64,000 nucleotides of DNA from UBA4055 sp964648295 (GCA_964648295.1 CAZYNH010000001.1:62001-126000), one strand, 5' to 3'. Counted from the stretch's first letter, positions 9,535-17,086 are shown. Translations and numbers: made by a program. The notes: generated by a model from the sequence alone, not told the origin.

Positions 9535-9724
9535 TCCGGCTCTTTAATGTAGTAGTACCAAAAATAAAAATAAGGGTTTCGTAAATGATATATCGTAACA
9601 TAATGCCTCCTCCGATGAAAAACTCGGCCCTTTTAAGGGTAGTGGACTATGAAAATACGATTGAAGCGATTCCCAACTTACCAAGGTAAGATGCTTCTAC
9701 TTTAATAGAGCCGGACTTTTTTTA
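9535..9724 (+). ncRNA. ssrS: Probable 6S RNA
   Basis: About 180 bases with the long-hairpin architecture of 6S RNA. The two ends pair perfectly (TCCGGCTCT at 9535-9543 with AGAGCCGGA at 9707-9715). Pairing then continues with interruptions: TTAA with TTAA, GTAG with CTAC. A small hairpin CTTACC/GGTAAG at 9677-9690 sits on the 3' side of the central bubble, as in E. coli 6S RNA. An apical helix CCGA/TCGG (9612-9627) closes the distal arm. A T tract at 9717-9724 supplies the terminator. The position directly after zapA is the classic synteny. 6S RNA sequesters housekeeping RNA polymerase holoenzyme. The assignment is by structure and position; no covariance search was run. Confidence 0.75.
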
Positions 9725-9774
9725 CTTCTGACGACATACAACGTAAGTTAATATAAATCCAAGGAGTATTGAGA

Positions 9775-11349
9775 ATGACACCGTATATCTATTTGCTGAT
9801 ATCCCTGCCGGCGGGGTTTCTGACCGGAGTTCTATTTTTTAAATGGAGAACAGAAAGCAAGATAGGAAGAGCAAAGAACCACGCGGAACAGATAAGATCT
9901 GAAGCGCGGAAAGAGGCCGAGGTAATATTAAAGGACGCCCAGGCGAATGTTTTAAAGGAGGAGATCAAGCTAAAAGACCAGATCTCTAAAGAGAAAGACA
10001 GGTTCGAGGACGAAATAAGAAAAAAAGAGAACGAGATACACAAGGAAGAACTTCTGCTTAAAGACAAGGAGAATTCGATTAAACAGCAGCTCGACGAAAT
10101 GGGAAAGAAGGAAAAAGAGCTGAGAAGCAAGGAGCAGTCTGTTGAGGATAAGAAAAAGCATCTCGAGGCCAGACAGGAAGAAGTTGACCTCAAGCATAAA
10201 GAGGCAATAGAGAAGCTGCAGAAAATATCGGGTATGAGCAGAGAGGAAGCTGTAGAGGAACTGAAAAATCAGCTTATAAACGATGCGAAGAACAGCGTTG
10301 CCAAGATCGTTAAGGATATAAAAGACCAGGCGAGGGATTCTGCCGATAAAGAGGCTAAGAATATTATCGTTAACGCCATTCAGAGAACCGCGGCGGACCA
10401 CAGCGCCGATACCACACTTTCGGTAGTTAACCTTCCGAACGACGAGATCAAAGGAAGGATAATCGGCCGTGAAGGAAGGAATATCAGGTCGTTCGAGCAG
10501 GCAACGGGCATAGAGGTGATCGTGGACGATACGCCGGGAGCCGTTGTCCTTTCAGGTTTCGATCCATACAGAAGGGCCATAGCCAAGAACGCGCTCGAAA
10601 GGCTGATCCAGGACGGCAGGGTCCACCCCGGCAAGATAGAGGAGATAGTCGAGAAATCGAAGAAAGAGCTCGAGAAGGAGATAAAAGAGCTTGGAGAGAA
10701 CACTTGTATGGACCTGGGGGTTCACAACCTTCATCCGGAGCTTTCCAAGCTAATCGGAAGGCTGAATTACAGGACAAGCTACGGTCAGAACGTGCTGCTG
10801 CACTCTGTCGAGTGCGCAAAACTCTGCGGGCTCATGGCGGCCGAACTGGATTATGATGTCAAGCTGGCTGTAAGAGCGGGTCTTCTGCATGACATCGGCA
10901 AGGCCGTTGACCAGTACCAGGAAGGAACTCATGTTGAGCTGGGAATAGAGCTCGCGAAGAAATTTAAAGAGCACAAGATCATCATAAATGCCATAGCCGC
11001 GCATCATGAAGACGCCCCGATCATGCACCCGATTGCAGCGCTGGTCATGGCGGCCGACGCGATATCCTCATCCCGTCCCGGCGCCAGAAGAGAGACGCTG
11101 GGTAACTACCTGCAGCGGCTCGAGAAGCTCGAAGCAGTCGCCATGGGCTATGACGGAGTGACCAAGTCCTACGCTATACAGGCCGGAAGGGAAATAAGGG
11201 TCCTTGTCGAGAACGAGCAGGTGGACGACGCCAGGGCGGATATGCTAGCTGCCGACATCGCCGAACAGATACAGAGCGAAATGAAGTATCCGGGCCACAT
11301 TAAAGTAACCGTTATAAGAGAATACAGGGCGAGCAGCATAGCGAAATAA
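9775..11349 (+). CDS. rny: Ribonuclease Y
   Basis: A membrane-anchored endoribonuclease that starts mRNA decay. The start is ATG 9775, with AAGGAG 8 bases upstream; the in-frame TTG two codons earlier is less likely. The 524 residues show an N-terminal transmembrane helix (about 3-22), a long charged coiled coil (about 30-185), a KH domain (with GREGRNIRSFEQATG), and an HD domain with HDIGKA and downstream metal-ligand histidines (AAHHED). This is the full RNase Y layout. It is followed after 8 bases by ymdB, its usual partner in Firmicutes and elsewhere. Confidence 0.96.
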   Translation: MTPYIYLLISLPAGFLTGVLFFKWRTESKIGRAKNHAEQIRSEARKEAEVILKDAQANVLKEEIKLKDQISKEKDRFEDEIRKKENEIHKEELLLKDKENSIKQQLDEMGKKEKELRSKEQSVEDKKKHLEARQEEVDLKHKEAIEKLQKISGMSREEAVEELKNQLINDAKNSVAKIVKDIKDQARDSADKEAKNIIVNAIQRTAADHSADTTLSVVNLPNDEIKGRIIGREGRNIRSFEQATGIEVIVDDTPGAVVLSGFDPYRRAIAKNALERLIQDGRVHPGKIEEIVEKSKKELEKEIKELGENTCMDLGVHNLHPELSKLIGRLNYRTSYGQNVLLHSVECAKLCGLMAAELDYDVKLAVRAGLLHDIGKAVDQYQEGTHVELGIELAKKFKEHKIIINAIAAHHEDAPIMHPIAALVMAADAISSSRPGARRETLGNYLQRLEKLEAVAMGYDGVTKSYAIQAGREIRVLVENEQVDDARADMLAADIAEQIQSEMKYPGHIKVTVIREYRASSIAK

Positions 11350-11357
11350 GGAAAGGC

Positions 11358-12158
11358 ATGGAAACAGGAATACTTTTTATAGCCGACGTTGTCGGAGAAC
11401 CGGGGATGGCGATCCTCGAGAAAGCCATGCCTAAGCTCCGCCTGAATTACAGGCCGGACCTGGTCATCGTCAACGGAGAAAACACCCGGGCGGGAAAGGG
11501 CCTTTCCGAAGGGCTCGCGAAAAAATATGTTCAGCTGGGTATAAATGTGATTACAAGCGGCAACCACATCTGGGACTTTGCGCAATTCCACAACACCCTG
11601 AACAATCCGGCCTATAATTATATAATCAGGCCGATGAACTATCCTGAGGGCGTGCCGGGACGCGGTCATTTTATTGCCGATGCCTCGAACGGCGCAAAGA
11701 TCTGCGTAATAAACCTTCAGGGCAGGACATTTATGGCACCAATAGACTGCCCGTTCAAAAACATAAGGGAATTCATATCAAAAATCAATTCCCAGGCGAA
11801 AATAATTTTCGTTGATTTTCATGCGGAAGCAACGGCTGAAAAGATCGCCATGGGCAGATATCTGGACGGATACGCCACGGCCGTTGTGGGAACGCATACA
11901 CATGTGCAGACCGCCGACGGGGAGATATTACCGAAAGGTACCGCTTATATCACCGACGCGGGAATGACCGGCCCGTTCGACGGAGTGATCGGAATGAAAA
12001 CCGTTACAGCCGTGAACAGGTTCAGATTCCAGACGCCTTTTAAATATGAGGCGGCTGAAGGCGACCCGAGATTGAACGGGGTTTTCATCAAGGCTGATTC
12101 TGAAACAGGCAGAGCAATTTCCATCGAAAGGATCAGTTTTAAAGAGTGCGAAATCTAA
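11358..12158 (+). CDS. ymdB: YmdB-family metallophosphoesterase
   Basis: A 266-residue calcineurin-like phosphoesterase of the TIGR00282/YmdB family; the B. subtilis member hydrolyses 2',3'-cyclic AMP. Visible metal-site motifs are IADVVGEPG near the N-terminus, VNGEN, SGNHIWD, DFHAEAT and GTHTHVQTAD. The length is normal. GGAAAGG lies before the ATG. The gene is placed directly behind rny as in many genomes, which fits a shared role in RNA turnover signalling. Confidence 0.92.
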   Translation: METGILFIADVVGEPGMAILEKAMPKLRLNYRPDLVIVNGENTRAGKGLSEGLAKKYVQLGINVITSGNHIWDFAQFHNTLNNPAYNYIIRPMNYPEGVPGRGHFIADASNGAKICVINLQGRTFMAPIDCPFKNIREFISKINSQAKIIFVDFHAEATAEKIAMGRYLDGYATAVVGTHTHVQTADGEILPKGTAYITDAGMTGPFDGVIGMKTVTAVNRFRFQTPFKYEAAEGDPRLNGVFIKADSETGRAISIERISFKECEI

Positions 12159-12171
12159 AGAGAGGTGAATT

Positions 12172-13401
12172 ATGAAAAGATCTGTATACTGTCTTGCCGC
12201 GCTTTTTATGACGGCTTTCGGAATGAGCCTGTTCAGCGGAGACCCTGAACTGCCTGCCGGAGACAAAAAAAACCAGAGGTCCGCCGCCGAAGGTAATAAC
12301 CTTTTCATGGTAAAGTCTTATAAGCTGCTTTCTGAAGAAGACGGCAATATTTTCATATCCCCTTTCAGCATCTCTTCCGCTCTTGCAATGACCTATGCGG
12401 GCTCAGCCGGAAAGACTGAGGAAGAGATGGGGAGAGCGCTCGAGTTCGGTAAGAACACCGTGGCGTTCCATGAGAATTTCGGCAGCCTCACCAATTCAAT
12501 AAATTCAATATCTTCCAAAGGCGAACTTGCTCTCAGCATCGCGAACAGCCTATGGCTTGCGGAAGGTTATGAATTCAAGGATCAGTTTTTAAAAATCAAC
12601 CGAAACTTTTATAAATCCGAAACAACCAATCTGAATTTCGCTGAATCTGAAAAAGCGAGAAAGACAATAAATGACTGGGTGGAAGAGAAAACCGCGGGTA
12701 AAATAAAGAACCTTATACCGGAAGGCATTCTGGACGCCCTGACCAAGCTTGTTCTTACCAACGCCGTTTATTTTAAGGCCGAATGGGCCGAGCAGTTCAA
12801 AAAAAGCAATACTCAGGATTCCGAATTCTTTACATATGATTCAGCTGTTCCGGTACAGCTGATGAACCAGAAAAAAAGATACCCTTATTATGAGAACTCG
12901 GAGATAAAATTCATTGAGCTGCCCTACAAGGGAGGAGACGCTTCGATGTATGTTCTGCTTCCCCAAAAAAGGGATGGTTTGAAGGATGTGGAAAAGAAGA
13001 TCACATGGGCAGAGATAGAAAACTACACAGGCTCGCTGCTGTCAAAAGAGGTTGACGTATATTTCCCGAAATTCAGAATGTCTCTTGAATATGAGCTTCA
13101 GAAACTGATGAGGAGAATGGGAATGGTAGAGGCTTTTTCAAAAAGCGCTGATTTTTCACTCATGAACAGTAAAAAGGAACTTTACATCTCCGCCATAATT
13201 CACAAGACATTTATTGAAGTTGATGAAGCAGGGACTGAAGCAGCTGCGGCTACAGCCGTGGTGATGAGAATGAAATCGGCAATGCCCGATCAGAATTTTG
13301 CCACTTTCAGAGCCGATCATCCTTTCTTTTATTTTATCAAAGAAAAAAGCACAGGAACGGTTTTATTTGCAGGCAGAGTGGCTGACCCCTCAAAAAAGTA
13401 A
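12172..13401 (+). CDS. Exported serpin (serine/cysteine protease inhibitor)
   Basis: A 409-residue serpin with an N-terminal hydrophobic signal peptide (1-20). It carries the family landmarks FISPFSISSALAMTYAGS, the breach/shutter segments, and a C-terminal block ending DHPFFYFIKEKSTGTVLFAGRV. The reactive-centre hinge EAGTEAAAAT has the small residues needed for loop insertion, so it should be inhibitory. Counting from the hinge glycine as P15 puts P1 at K368 and P1' at S369. A Lys P1 predicts inhibition of trypsin-like or Lys-specific proteases. Bacterial serpins usually act in the periplasm or outside the cell. GAGAGGTG precedes the ATG. Confidence 0.93.
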   Translation: MKRSVYCLAALFMTAFGMSLFSGDPELPAGDKKNQRSAAEGNNLFMVKSYKLLSEEDGNIFISPFSISSALAMTYAGSAGKTEEEMGRALEFGKNTVAFHENFGSLTNSINSISSKGELALSIANSLWLAEGYEFKDQFLKINRNFYKSETTNLNFAESEKARKTINDWVEEKTAGKIKNLIPEGILDALTKLVLTNAVYFKAEWAEQFKKSNTQDSEFFTYDSAVPVQLMNQKKRYPYYENSEIKFIELPYKGGDASMYVLLPQKRDGLKDVEKKITWAEIENYTGSLLSKEVDVYFPKFRMSLEYELQKLMRRMGMVEAFSKSADFSLMNSKKELYISAIIHKTFIEVDEAGTEAAAATAVVMRMKSAMPDQNFATFRADHPFFYFIKEKSTGTVLFAGRVADPSKK

Positions 13402-13788
13402 ATGTCCGGTAAAAAAGACCCAAATAAAACCTTCGGAAAGATGCTTCTCAGCATCGGGATCCTCAACCTGATCGTCAGGATCAATACTATGGCGGATGTT
13501 GCTTTGTCTTTCTTTTTTCTTGCAAGAGGAGGTTCTGTTTTAAAAGGCCGGAATTGGTCGCATGCTGATAAATATGACCGATTTATCGCTGCTTTAGGAT
13601 TTATCTGGTCTTTATTCAAACTTTTCTGGATATACTTATTTGTATCTGAGAAAATGATCGCGGCCTCGGACGGAGCCGTCACTAAGTCCTATATCATGAC
13701 TTCAAGTGCCGTTTTCCTCTTTCCGGCTATTGTTATATCCATTCTGGCTTACAGAAAAAAACAAACCCCGGGACGGGAAGATGTCTGA
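13402..13788 (+). CDS. Small membrane protein, unknown function
   Basis: 128 residues starting at the base after the serpin stop, with no Shine-Dalgarno site of its own, so it is probably translationally coupled. Hydrophobic segments near residues 11-40, 62-78 and 97-118 predict three membrane helices; the termini are basic. No family is recognised. It overlaps the next gene (mnmH) by 8 bases. An operon from rny through mnmH is likely. Confidence 0.65.
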   Translation: MSGKKDPNKTFGKMLLSIGILNLIVRINTMADVALSFFFLARGGSVLKGRNWSHADKYDRFIAALGFIWSLFKLFWIYLFVSEKMIAASDGAVTKSYIMTSSAVFLFPAIVISILAYRKKQTPGREDV

Positions 13789-14950
13789 GTCAAGGCCGAT
13801 GAGAAAGGACAGGTCACATCTTATCAGATTCGCCAGGGATAACGAAGAAAGAGTTAACAGGCTTCCCGAGAATTATAGTGATTATTTTCCGGTTCCGTCA
13901 GACTCTGCATCCGCTCAGGAGTGGAGAAATGCTTATCAAAGCGATAACAGAGAGCTTACGGTAGATGTGCGGTCCGAGGTCGAATTTCTTGAAGACCACC
14001 TGCCCGGAGCGATAAATTTTCCCATACTGGATAATGCAGAGCGTGACGAGGTCGGATTTTTATATAAGCAGGTTTCGCCTAAAGCCGCGCTCTACAGGGC
14101 TCTTCAGGCCGCCGATTCCAAAGCTGATTCAATTGAGAATTTCTGCTCAGGCCTAAAGGGAAAAGAGATATTTGTCTATTGCTGGCGCGGCGGCGGCAGG
14201 AGCACCGCAGCCTGTCACTACTTTTCGCGGCACGGAATAAAGTGCAGGAAGATCGCAGGCGGTTATAAAGCTTACAGACATCTGATATATCAGCTTTTTT
14301 ACGAAGATCCCTCAAGCCTCAATTTCGTAGTCCTTGCAGGGCTCACAGGCTGCGGTAAGACAGAGATCATCGAACATCTGACGGGAAAAGTCCCCGTCTT
14401 CGACATAGAAAAAGCCGCCGGGCACGCATCCAGCCTGTTCGGCCACATCCGGTTCGAAGTAAAGACCGATCACATACCTAATAATCAGCTTCAGTTCGAG
14501 AACAGGCTGTATGAACAGATACTGTCTTCCCCGAACAGAACTCTCCCGTTCCTGACCGAAAGCGAGAGCAAAAGAATATCTAAATTCAACATACCTGAAG
14601 CTCTCTATAAAAAACTCCTCGATTCCCCGGCCATAGAGATAGTTTCTTCTCTTGAGAAAAGGATCGAAAGGATAAAAGCCGAGTACTTCTCAGACGGCAT
14701 TGAAAGGGCTTATCAGACTGTTGAAAGATCAGAATTCTTAAGATCTGTCCTCGGGCATGAAAAAATAGCTGAACTGCTCAAAATGCTTTCTGAAAACAGG
14801 ACTGACGAATTCTGCAAATGGTTTTTAACCGAATATTACGATAAAAGGTACGCGACGAAGTTTAAGAATGTCATCGCACAAGTTAATCACGACGATCTGG
14901 TTAGGGCAGCAGAAGATATCGCAGAAATGATCGGATCTATTCCTTATTAA
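13781..14950 (+). CDS. mnmH: tRNA 2-selenouridine synthase
   Basis: MnmH/SelU replaces the sulfur of 2-thiouridine at tRNA wobble position 34 with selenium, using selenophosphate; it can also geranylate the sulfur. 389 residues from ATG 13781, preceded by GGGAAG; an upstream in-frame ATG at 13706 would lie deep in the previous gene. An N-terminal rhodanese domain carries the catalytic cysteine in YCWRGGGRS (C134). A P-loop domain follows (GLTGCGKTE, about 188-196). Its presence implies SelD-dependent selenium use in this organism. It converges on the arsR gene with a 14-base overlap. Confidence 0.93.
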   Translation: MSESRPMRKDRSHLIRFARDNEERVNRLPENYSDYFPVPSDSASAQEWRNAYQSDNRELTVDVRSEVEFLEDHLPGAINFPILDNAERDEVGFLYKQVSPKAALYRALQAADSKADSIENFCSGLKGKEIFVYCWRGGGRSTAACHYFSRHGIKCRKIAGGYKAYRHLIYQLFYEDPSSLNFVVLAGLTGCGKTEIIEHLTGKVPVFDIEKAAGHASSLFGHIRFEVKTDHIPNNQLQFENRLYEQILSSPNRTLPFLTESESKRISKFNIPEALYKKLLDSPAIEIVSSLEKRIERIKAEYFSDGIERAYQTVERSEFLRSVLGHEKIAELLKMLSENRTDEFCKWFLTEYYDKRYATKFKNVIAQVNHDDLVRAAEDIAEMIGSIPY

Positions 14951-15260
14951 CCGCCTTAATATCAAATTCCTCTATTACATCAAGGATCTTATTGGCAAAA
15001 TCACTGATTATTGTATAATAAGCTTCGTTCTTATTGTTCTTCGTCTTTTCCACTATCCCGTGTTTTTTTAAGATCGCAAGCTGCTGAGATACTATCGGGA
15101 ACGGTTCGTTAATACAATCGGCCATATTGCCCACTCTGCAGGCTTCTTCTCTTATCGCCAGCAGAAGATTTATTCTTTTTGGATTGCTGAGCGCTTTGAA
15201 AACAAGGGACAGCTTTTCGTGATTCTGCATATACGTTTTCTTGTTGCCGCTATTCCTCAT
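14937..15260 (-). CDS. ArsR-family transcriptional regulator
   Basis: A 107-residue winged-helix repressor: LSLVFKALSNPKRINLLLAI is the family N-terminal signature, then a recognition helix (PFPIVSQQLAILKKHGIV) and a wing (EAYYTI). Two cysteines, C41 and C49, flank the helix where metal- or redox-sensing ArsR proteins carry ligands, so thiol/sulfide or metal sensing is plausible. It is the last gene of the thioredoxin-osmC operon and overlaps osmC by 11 bases. A later start at MQNHEK is possible. Candidate operators are the palindromes upstream of the thioredoxin genes. Confidence 0.85.
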   Translation of the reverse strand: MRNSGNKKTYMQNHEKLSLVFKALSNPKRINLLLAIREEACRVGNMADCINEPFPIVSQQLAILKKHGIVEKTKNNKNEAYYTIISDFANKILDVIEEFDIKAVNKE

Positions 15261-15684
15261 GGATGAGCCTTTCGTTTAAGAATATCTTGTAATGTATAGG
15301 GCTGTTCTTTCTAAGCATGGCGGCGACACCGCAATAAGTGGTTATCGAAAGCTCTACAGCTCTTTTAATTTTTTCTATATCAAGATCATCATTTCCTTTT
15401 ATGAAATACTCAACGAAAATATCCTTATAGACCATTGGGTGTTTTTCCGTCTGATCAGCTTCGGCCGTCATTGAAAGTGAGTCATATTCTATGCGCATTT
15501 TCTGAAGTATCGAGGCAATGTCCATCCCGCTGCATCCGAGAAGACCTCCGAGAAGAAGAGCTTTGGGGGAAGGCCCGCTGTCGTTCCCGCCGTATTCCTT
15601 TTTTGTATCAACCGTATATTTGTGACCGAACTGATCAACCTCAAAAGAAAGATCACCCGTTTGTATCGCTTTTACTTTCATCAT
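15250..15684 (-). CDS. OsmC-family thiol peroxidase-like protein
   Basis: 144 residues of the OsmC/Ohr fold, normal length. The two family cysteines are visible: C51 in GLLGCSGMD and C118 in TTYCGVAAML. OsmC proteins reduce organic hydroperoxides or handle reactive thiols and sulfur. A strong GGGGAG site lies before two consecutive ATG codons at 15684 and 15681. The 5' end overlaps the upstream recoded ORF by 32 bases and the 3' end overlaps arsR by 11, a tightly coupled redox operon. Confidence 0.88.
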   Translation of the reverse strand: MMKVKAIQTGDLSFEVDQFGHKYTVDTKKEYGGNDSGPSPKALLLGGLLGCSGMDIASILQKMRIEYDSLSMTAEADQTEKHPMVYKDIFVEYFIKGNDDLDIEKIKRAVELSITTYCGVAAMLRKNSPIHYKIFLNERLIHEE

Positions 15685-15871
15685 CGTTCTCCCCTTTCTT
15701 ATTTTTAAACATTCCTGTTATCAGGTATCCGAAAAAAGCTCCGTACATTATTGAACCCCACGGGTTCGATGTTATACTTCATCCTCCTCCGGCGCAGCCT
15801 ATGTAATAATAATAGGCATATCCTGCAAGACCGCCTGCAGCGGTGAATAGGAAAAGTTTAATTTTTCCCAT
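15653..15871 (-). CDS. Selenocysteine-containing DUF6132-like membrane protein
   Basis: The ATG at 15871 overlaps the end of the upstream thioredoxin by 14 bases. The frame runs to a TGA at 15781-15779 (codon 31), then reads on for 41 more residues to a TGA at 15655-15653: 72 residues in all. Before the internal TGA is a membrane helix and GCAGGG; after it comes SITSNPWGSIMYGAFFGYL. From memory, DUF6132 proteins carry GC-x-x-GTC-x-ITS-x-P there, so the TGA falls on the conserved cysteine. That pattern, the flanking conservation and a SECIS-like hairpin argue for selenocysteine, not a pseudogene. The gene lies between thioredoxin and osmC, near mnmH. The role is presumably membrane thiol/selenol redox chemistry. 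A stop-terminated 30-residue peptide is the alternative. Confidence 0.8.
15753..15781 (-). promoter_or_regulatory. Candidate bacterial SECIS element
   Basis: Reading the minus strand from TGA 15781-15779, 17 bases lead to the apical loop. The stem GAACCC (15767-15762) pairs fully with GGGTTC (15758-15753) around a GTG loop. Published bacterial SECIS rules ask for a hairpin just 3' of the UGA, an apical loop about 16-37 bases away and a G among the first loop bases; all three are met. It would bind SelB and direct selenocysteine insertion. Confidence 0.7.
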
Positions 15872-16265
15872 CAGCCTTTTTTGCCGGAAAATACTGTTCT
15901 ATGAACTTCTGTATTTCATGTTTGCTTCTCAGCCCTACAAAACCCTGATCAGGCTTTCCCTCTTTAAATACTCCGACTGTGGGTATTGATCTTATGGCGT
16001 AAGCTGATGCTGTCTTAGGGCTTTTATCCACATTAATCTTGGCGAATTTTATCTTTCCGTAATTCTCTTCAGCAAGCTCGTCAATTATCGGTCCGAGAGT
16101 CTTGCAGGGTCCGCACCATTCAGCCCAGAAATCAACAAGCACCGGCACTTCAGACTCTATGACTTCATTCTGAAAATTATCATCCGTAAGCTCAGTAATA
16201 TACTTTTTACCTTCTGCCGACAGAATAACCGAAGCTATCATTAGAGCGAGTAATGATCTTCTCAT
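15858..16265 (-). CDS. Exported thioredoxin
   Basis: 135 residues. An N-terminal signal peptide or anchor (about 1-18, MRRSLLALMIASVILSAEG) precedes a complete thioredoxin domain with WCGPC (C51 and C54), the buried aspartate in VLVDFWAEW and the cis-proline in RSIPTVG. It should act as a dithiol oxidoreductase in the periplasm or on the outer face of the membrane. It lies 12 bases downstream of the cytosolic thioredoxin and overlaps the recoded DUF6132-like gene, which suggests this thioredoxin may serve that protein. Confidence 0.9.
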   Translation of the reverse strand: MRRSLLALMIASVILSAEGKKYITELTDDNFQNEVIESEVPVLVDFWAEWCGPCKTLGPIIDELAEENYGKIKFAKINVDKSPKTASAYAIRSIPTVGVFKEGKPDQGFVGLRSKHEIQKFIEQYFPAKKADGKN

Positions 16266-16277
16266 CTTTCACCCCCA

Positions 16278-16601
16278 TTATTTTATGTATTTATCCAGCT
16301 TTGCTCTTATATTTGCTTCAGGATGAGCCCCGATAAGACCGTCCACGACCTGTCCTTTTACGAATATGAGCATTGTGGGTATCGACTGAATATTGTACTT
16401 GACCGCGGTTTCCCTGTTGCTGTCAACATCCAGTTTTGATATCTTGAATTTTCCCGCATACTCGTCAGCGAGCCTGTCAACTATCGGACCTACCATCCTG
16501 CACGGCCCGCACCACTCGGCCCAGCAGTCAACAAGGACCGGTAAATCAGAGTTTATAACTTCCTTGTCAAAATCTGAATCAGTTACATGTAAAGCGCCCA
16601 T
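16278..16601 (-). CDS. trxA: Thioredoxin
   Basis: 107 residues, a canonical cytosolic thioredoxin without a signal peptide: D25, WCGPC (C31/C34) and cis-Pro in QSIPTML. It reduces protein disulfides with electrons from thioredoxin reductase, which is not in this window. AGGAGAGG lies before the ATG. A candidate promoter and two palindromes occupy the 107-base gap upstream. It shares the N-terminus MGALxVT with the divergent paralogue at 16709-17059, so a tandem duplication is likely. Confidence 0.93.
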   Translation of the reverse strand: MGALHVTDSDFDKEVINSDLPVLVDCWAEWCGPCRMVGPIVDRLADEYAGKFKISKLDVDSNRETAVKYNIQSIPTMLIFVKGQVVDGLIGAHPEANIRAKLDKYIK

Positions 16602-16640
16602 TTTCCTCTCCTTCTGTTTTGTAATTCATTTCAAAGAACT

Positions 16641-16690
16641 TAGCATTATTGCTATGTAGTAAATTTACTAAACGCAGAAAGAAAAGTCAA
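16641..16690 (-). promoter_or_regulatory. trxA promoter with two operator-like palindromes
   Basis: On the minus strand, TTGACT (16690-16685) and TAAATT (16667-16662) are 17 bases apart. The perfect 14-bp palindrome TAGTAAATTTACTA (16657-16670) covers the -10 box. A second palindrome, TAGCA-4-TGCTA (16641-16654), covers the predicted start point. This is where a repressor would sit; the ArsR-type protein of the same operon is the obvious candidate. Confidence 0.5.
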
Positions 16691-16708
16691 GGACAATTTT
16701 TATTCGCG

Positions 16709-17059
16709 CTACTTTTTTTTACTTTTGGCAGGTTTTTTCTTTAGATATTTGTCTAATATCGCATTAAGATCTTCTTCAGGATCCACTTCCTCGTATCTTT
16801 CGACTTCTTTTCCTTCAACAAATATCAGAAGAGTGGGAATTGATTTAATATTATATCCGTCAGCTGTTGCCTTGTTTTCATTATAGTTCATCGTGGCAAC
16901 TTTGAATTTTCCTTTGTAGGAATCGGCAAGGTCATCGATAAGAGGATCTACTATCCTGCACTGGAAACACCAGCTCGCGCAGATATTTACAAGAGCCGGA
17001 ATTTCCGACTTCAGTATTTCTTTTTCAAAATTTTTACTCGTTACTTTTAGAGCACCCAT
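16709..17059 (-). CDS. Divergent thioredoxin-like protein (WCFQC)
   Basis: A 116-residue paralogue of the neighbouring thioredoxin, with the same MGAL start, the SIPT cis-proline segment and similar length plus a Lys-rich tail. The active site is WCFQC (C31/C34) instead of WCGPC, and the buried catalytic aspartate is replaced by asparagine (N25 in ALVNICASW). These changes should alter the redox potential and slow disulfide reduction, so it may be an oxidant, a scaffold or a specialised partner. It is the first gene of the redox group on this strand. Confidence 0.88.
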   Translation of the reverse strand: MGALKVTSKNFEKEILKSEIPALVNICASWCFQCRIVDPLIDDLADSYKGKFKVATMNYNENKATADGYNIKSIPTLLIFVEGKEVERYEEVDPEEDLNAILDKYLKKKPAKSKKK

Positions 17060-17086
17060 TTTGTCTCCCGGATGTTTTTTCCTGAA

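Noticed and set aside
15779..15781. TGA in the DUF6132-like gene read as tryptophan or glycine through an alternative genetic code
   Set aside because: TGA ends many well-defined genes in this window (for example the genes ending at 9520, 13788 and 41400) and TGG is used for Trp, so the code is standard.
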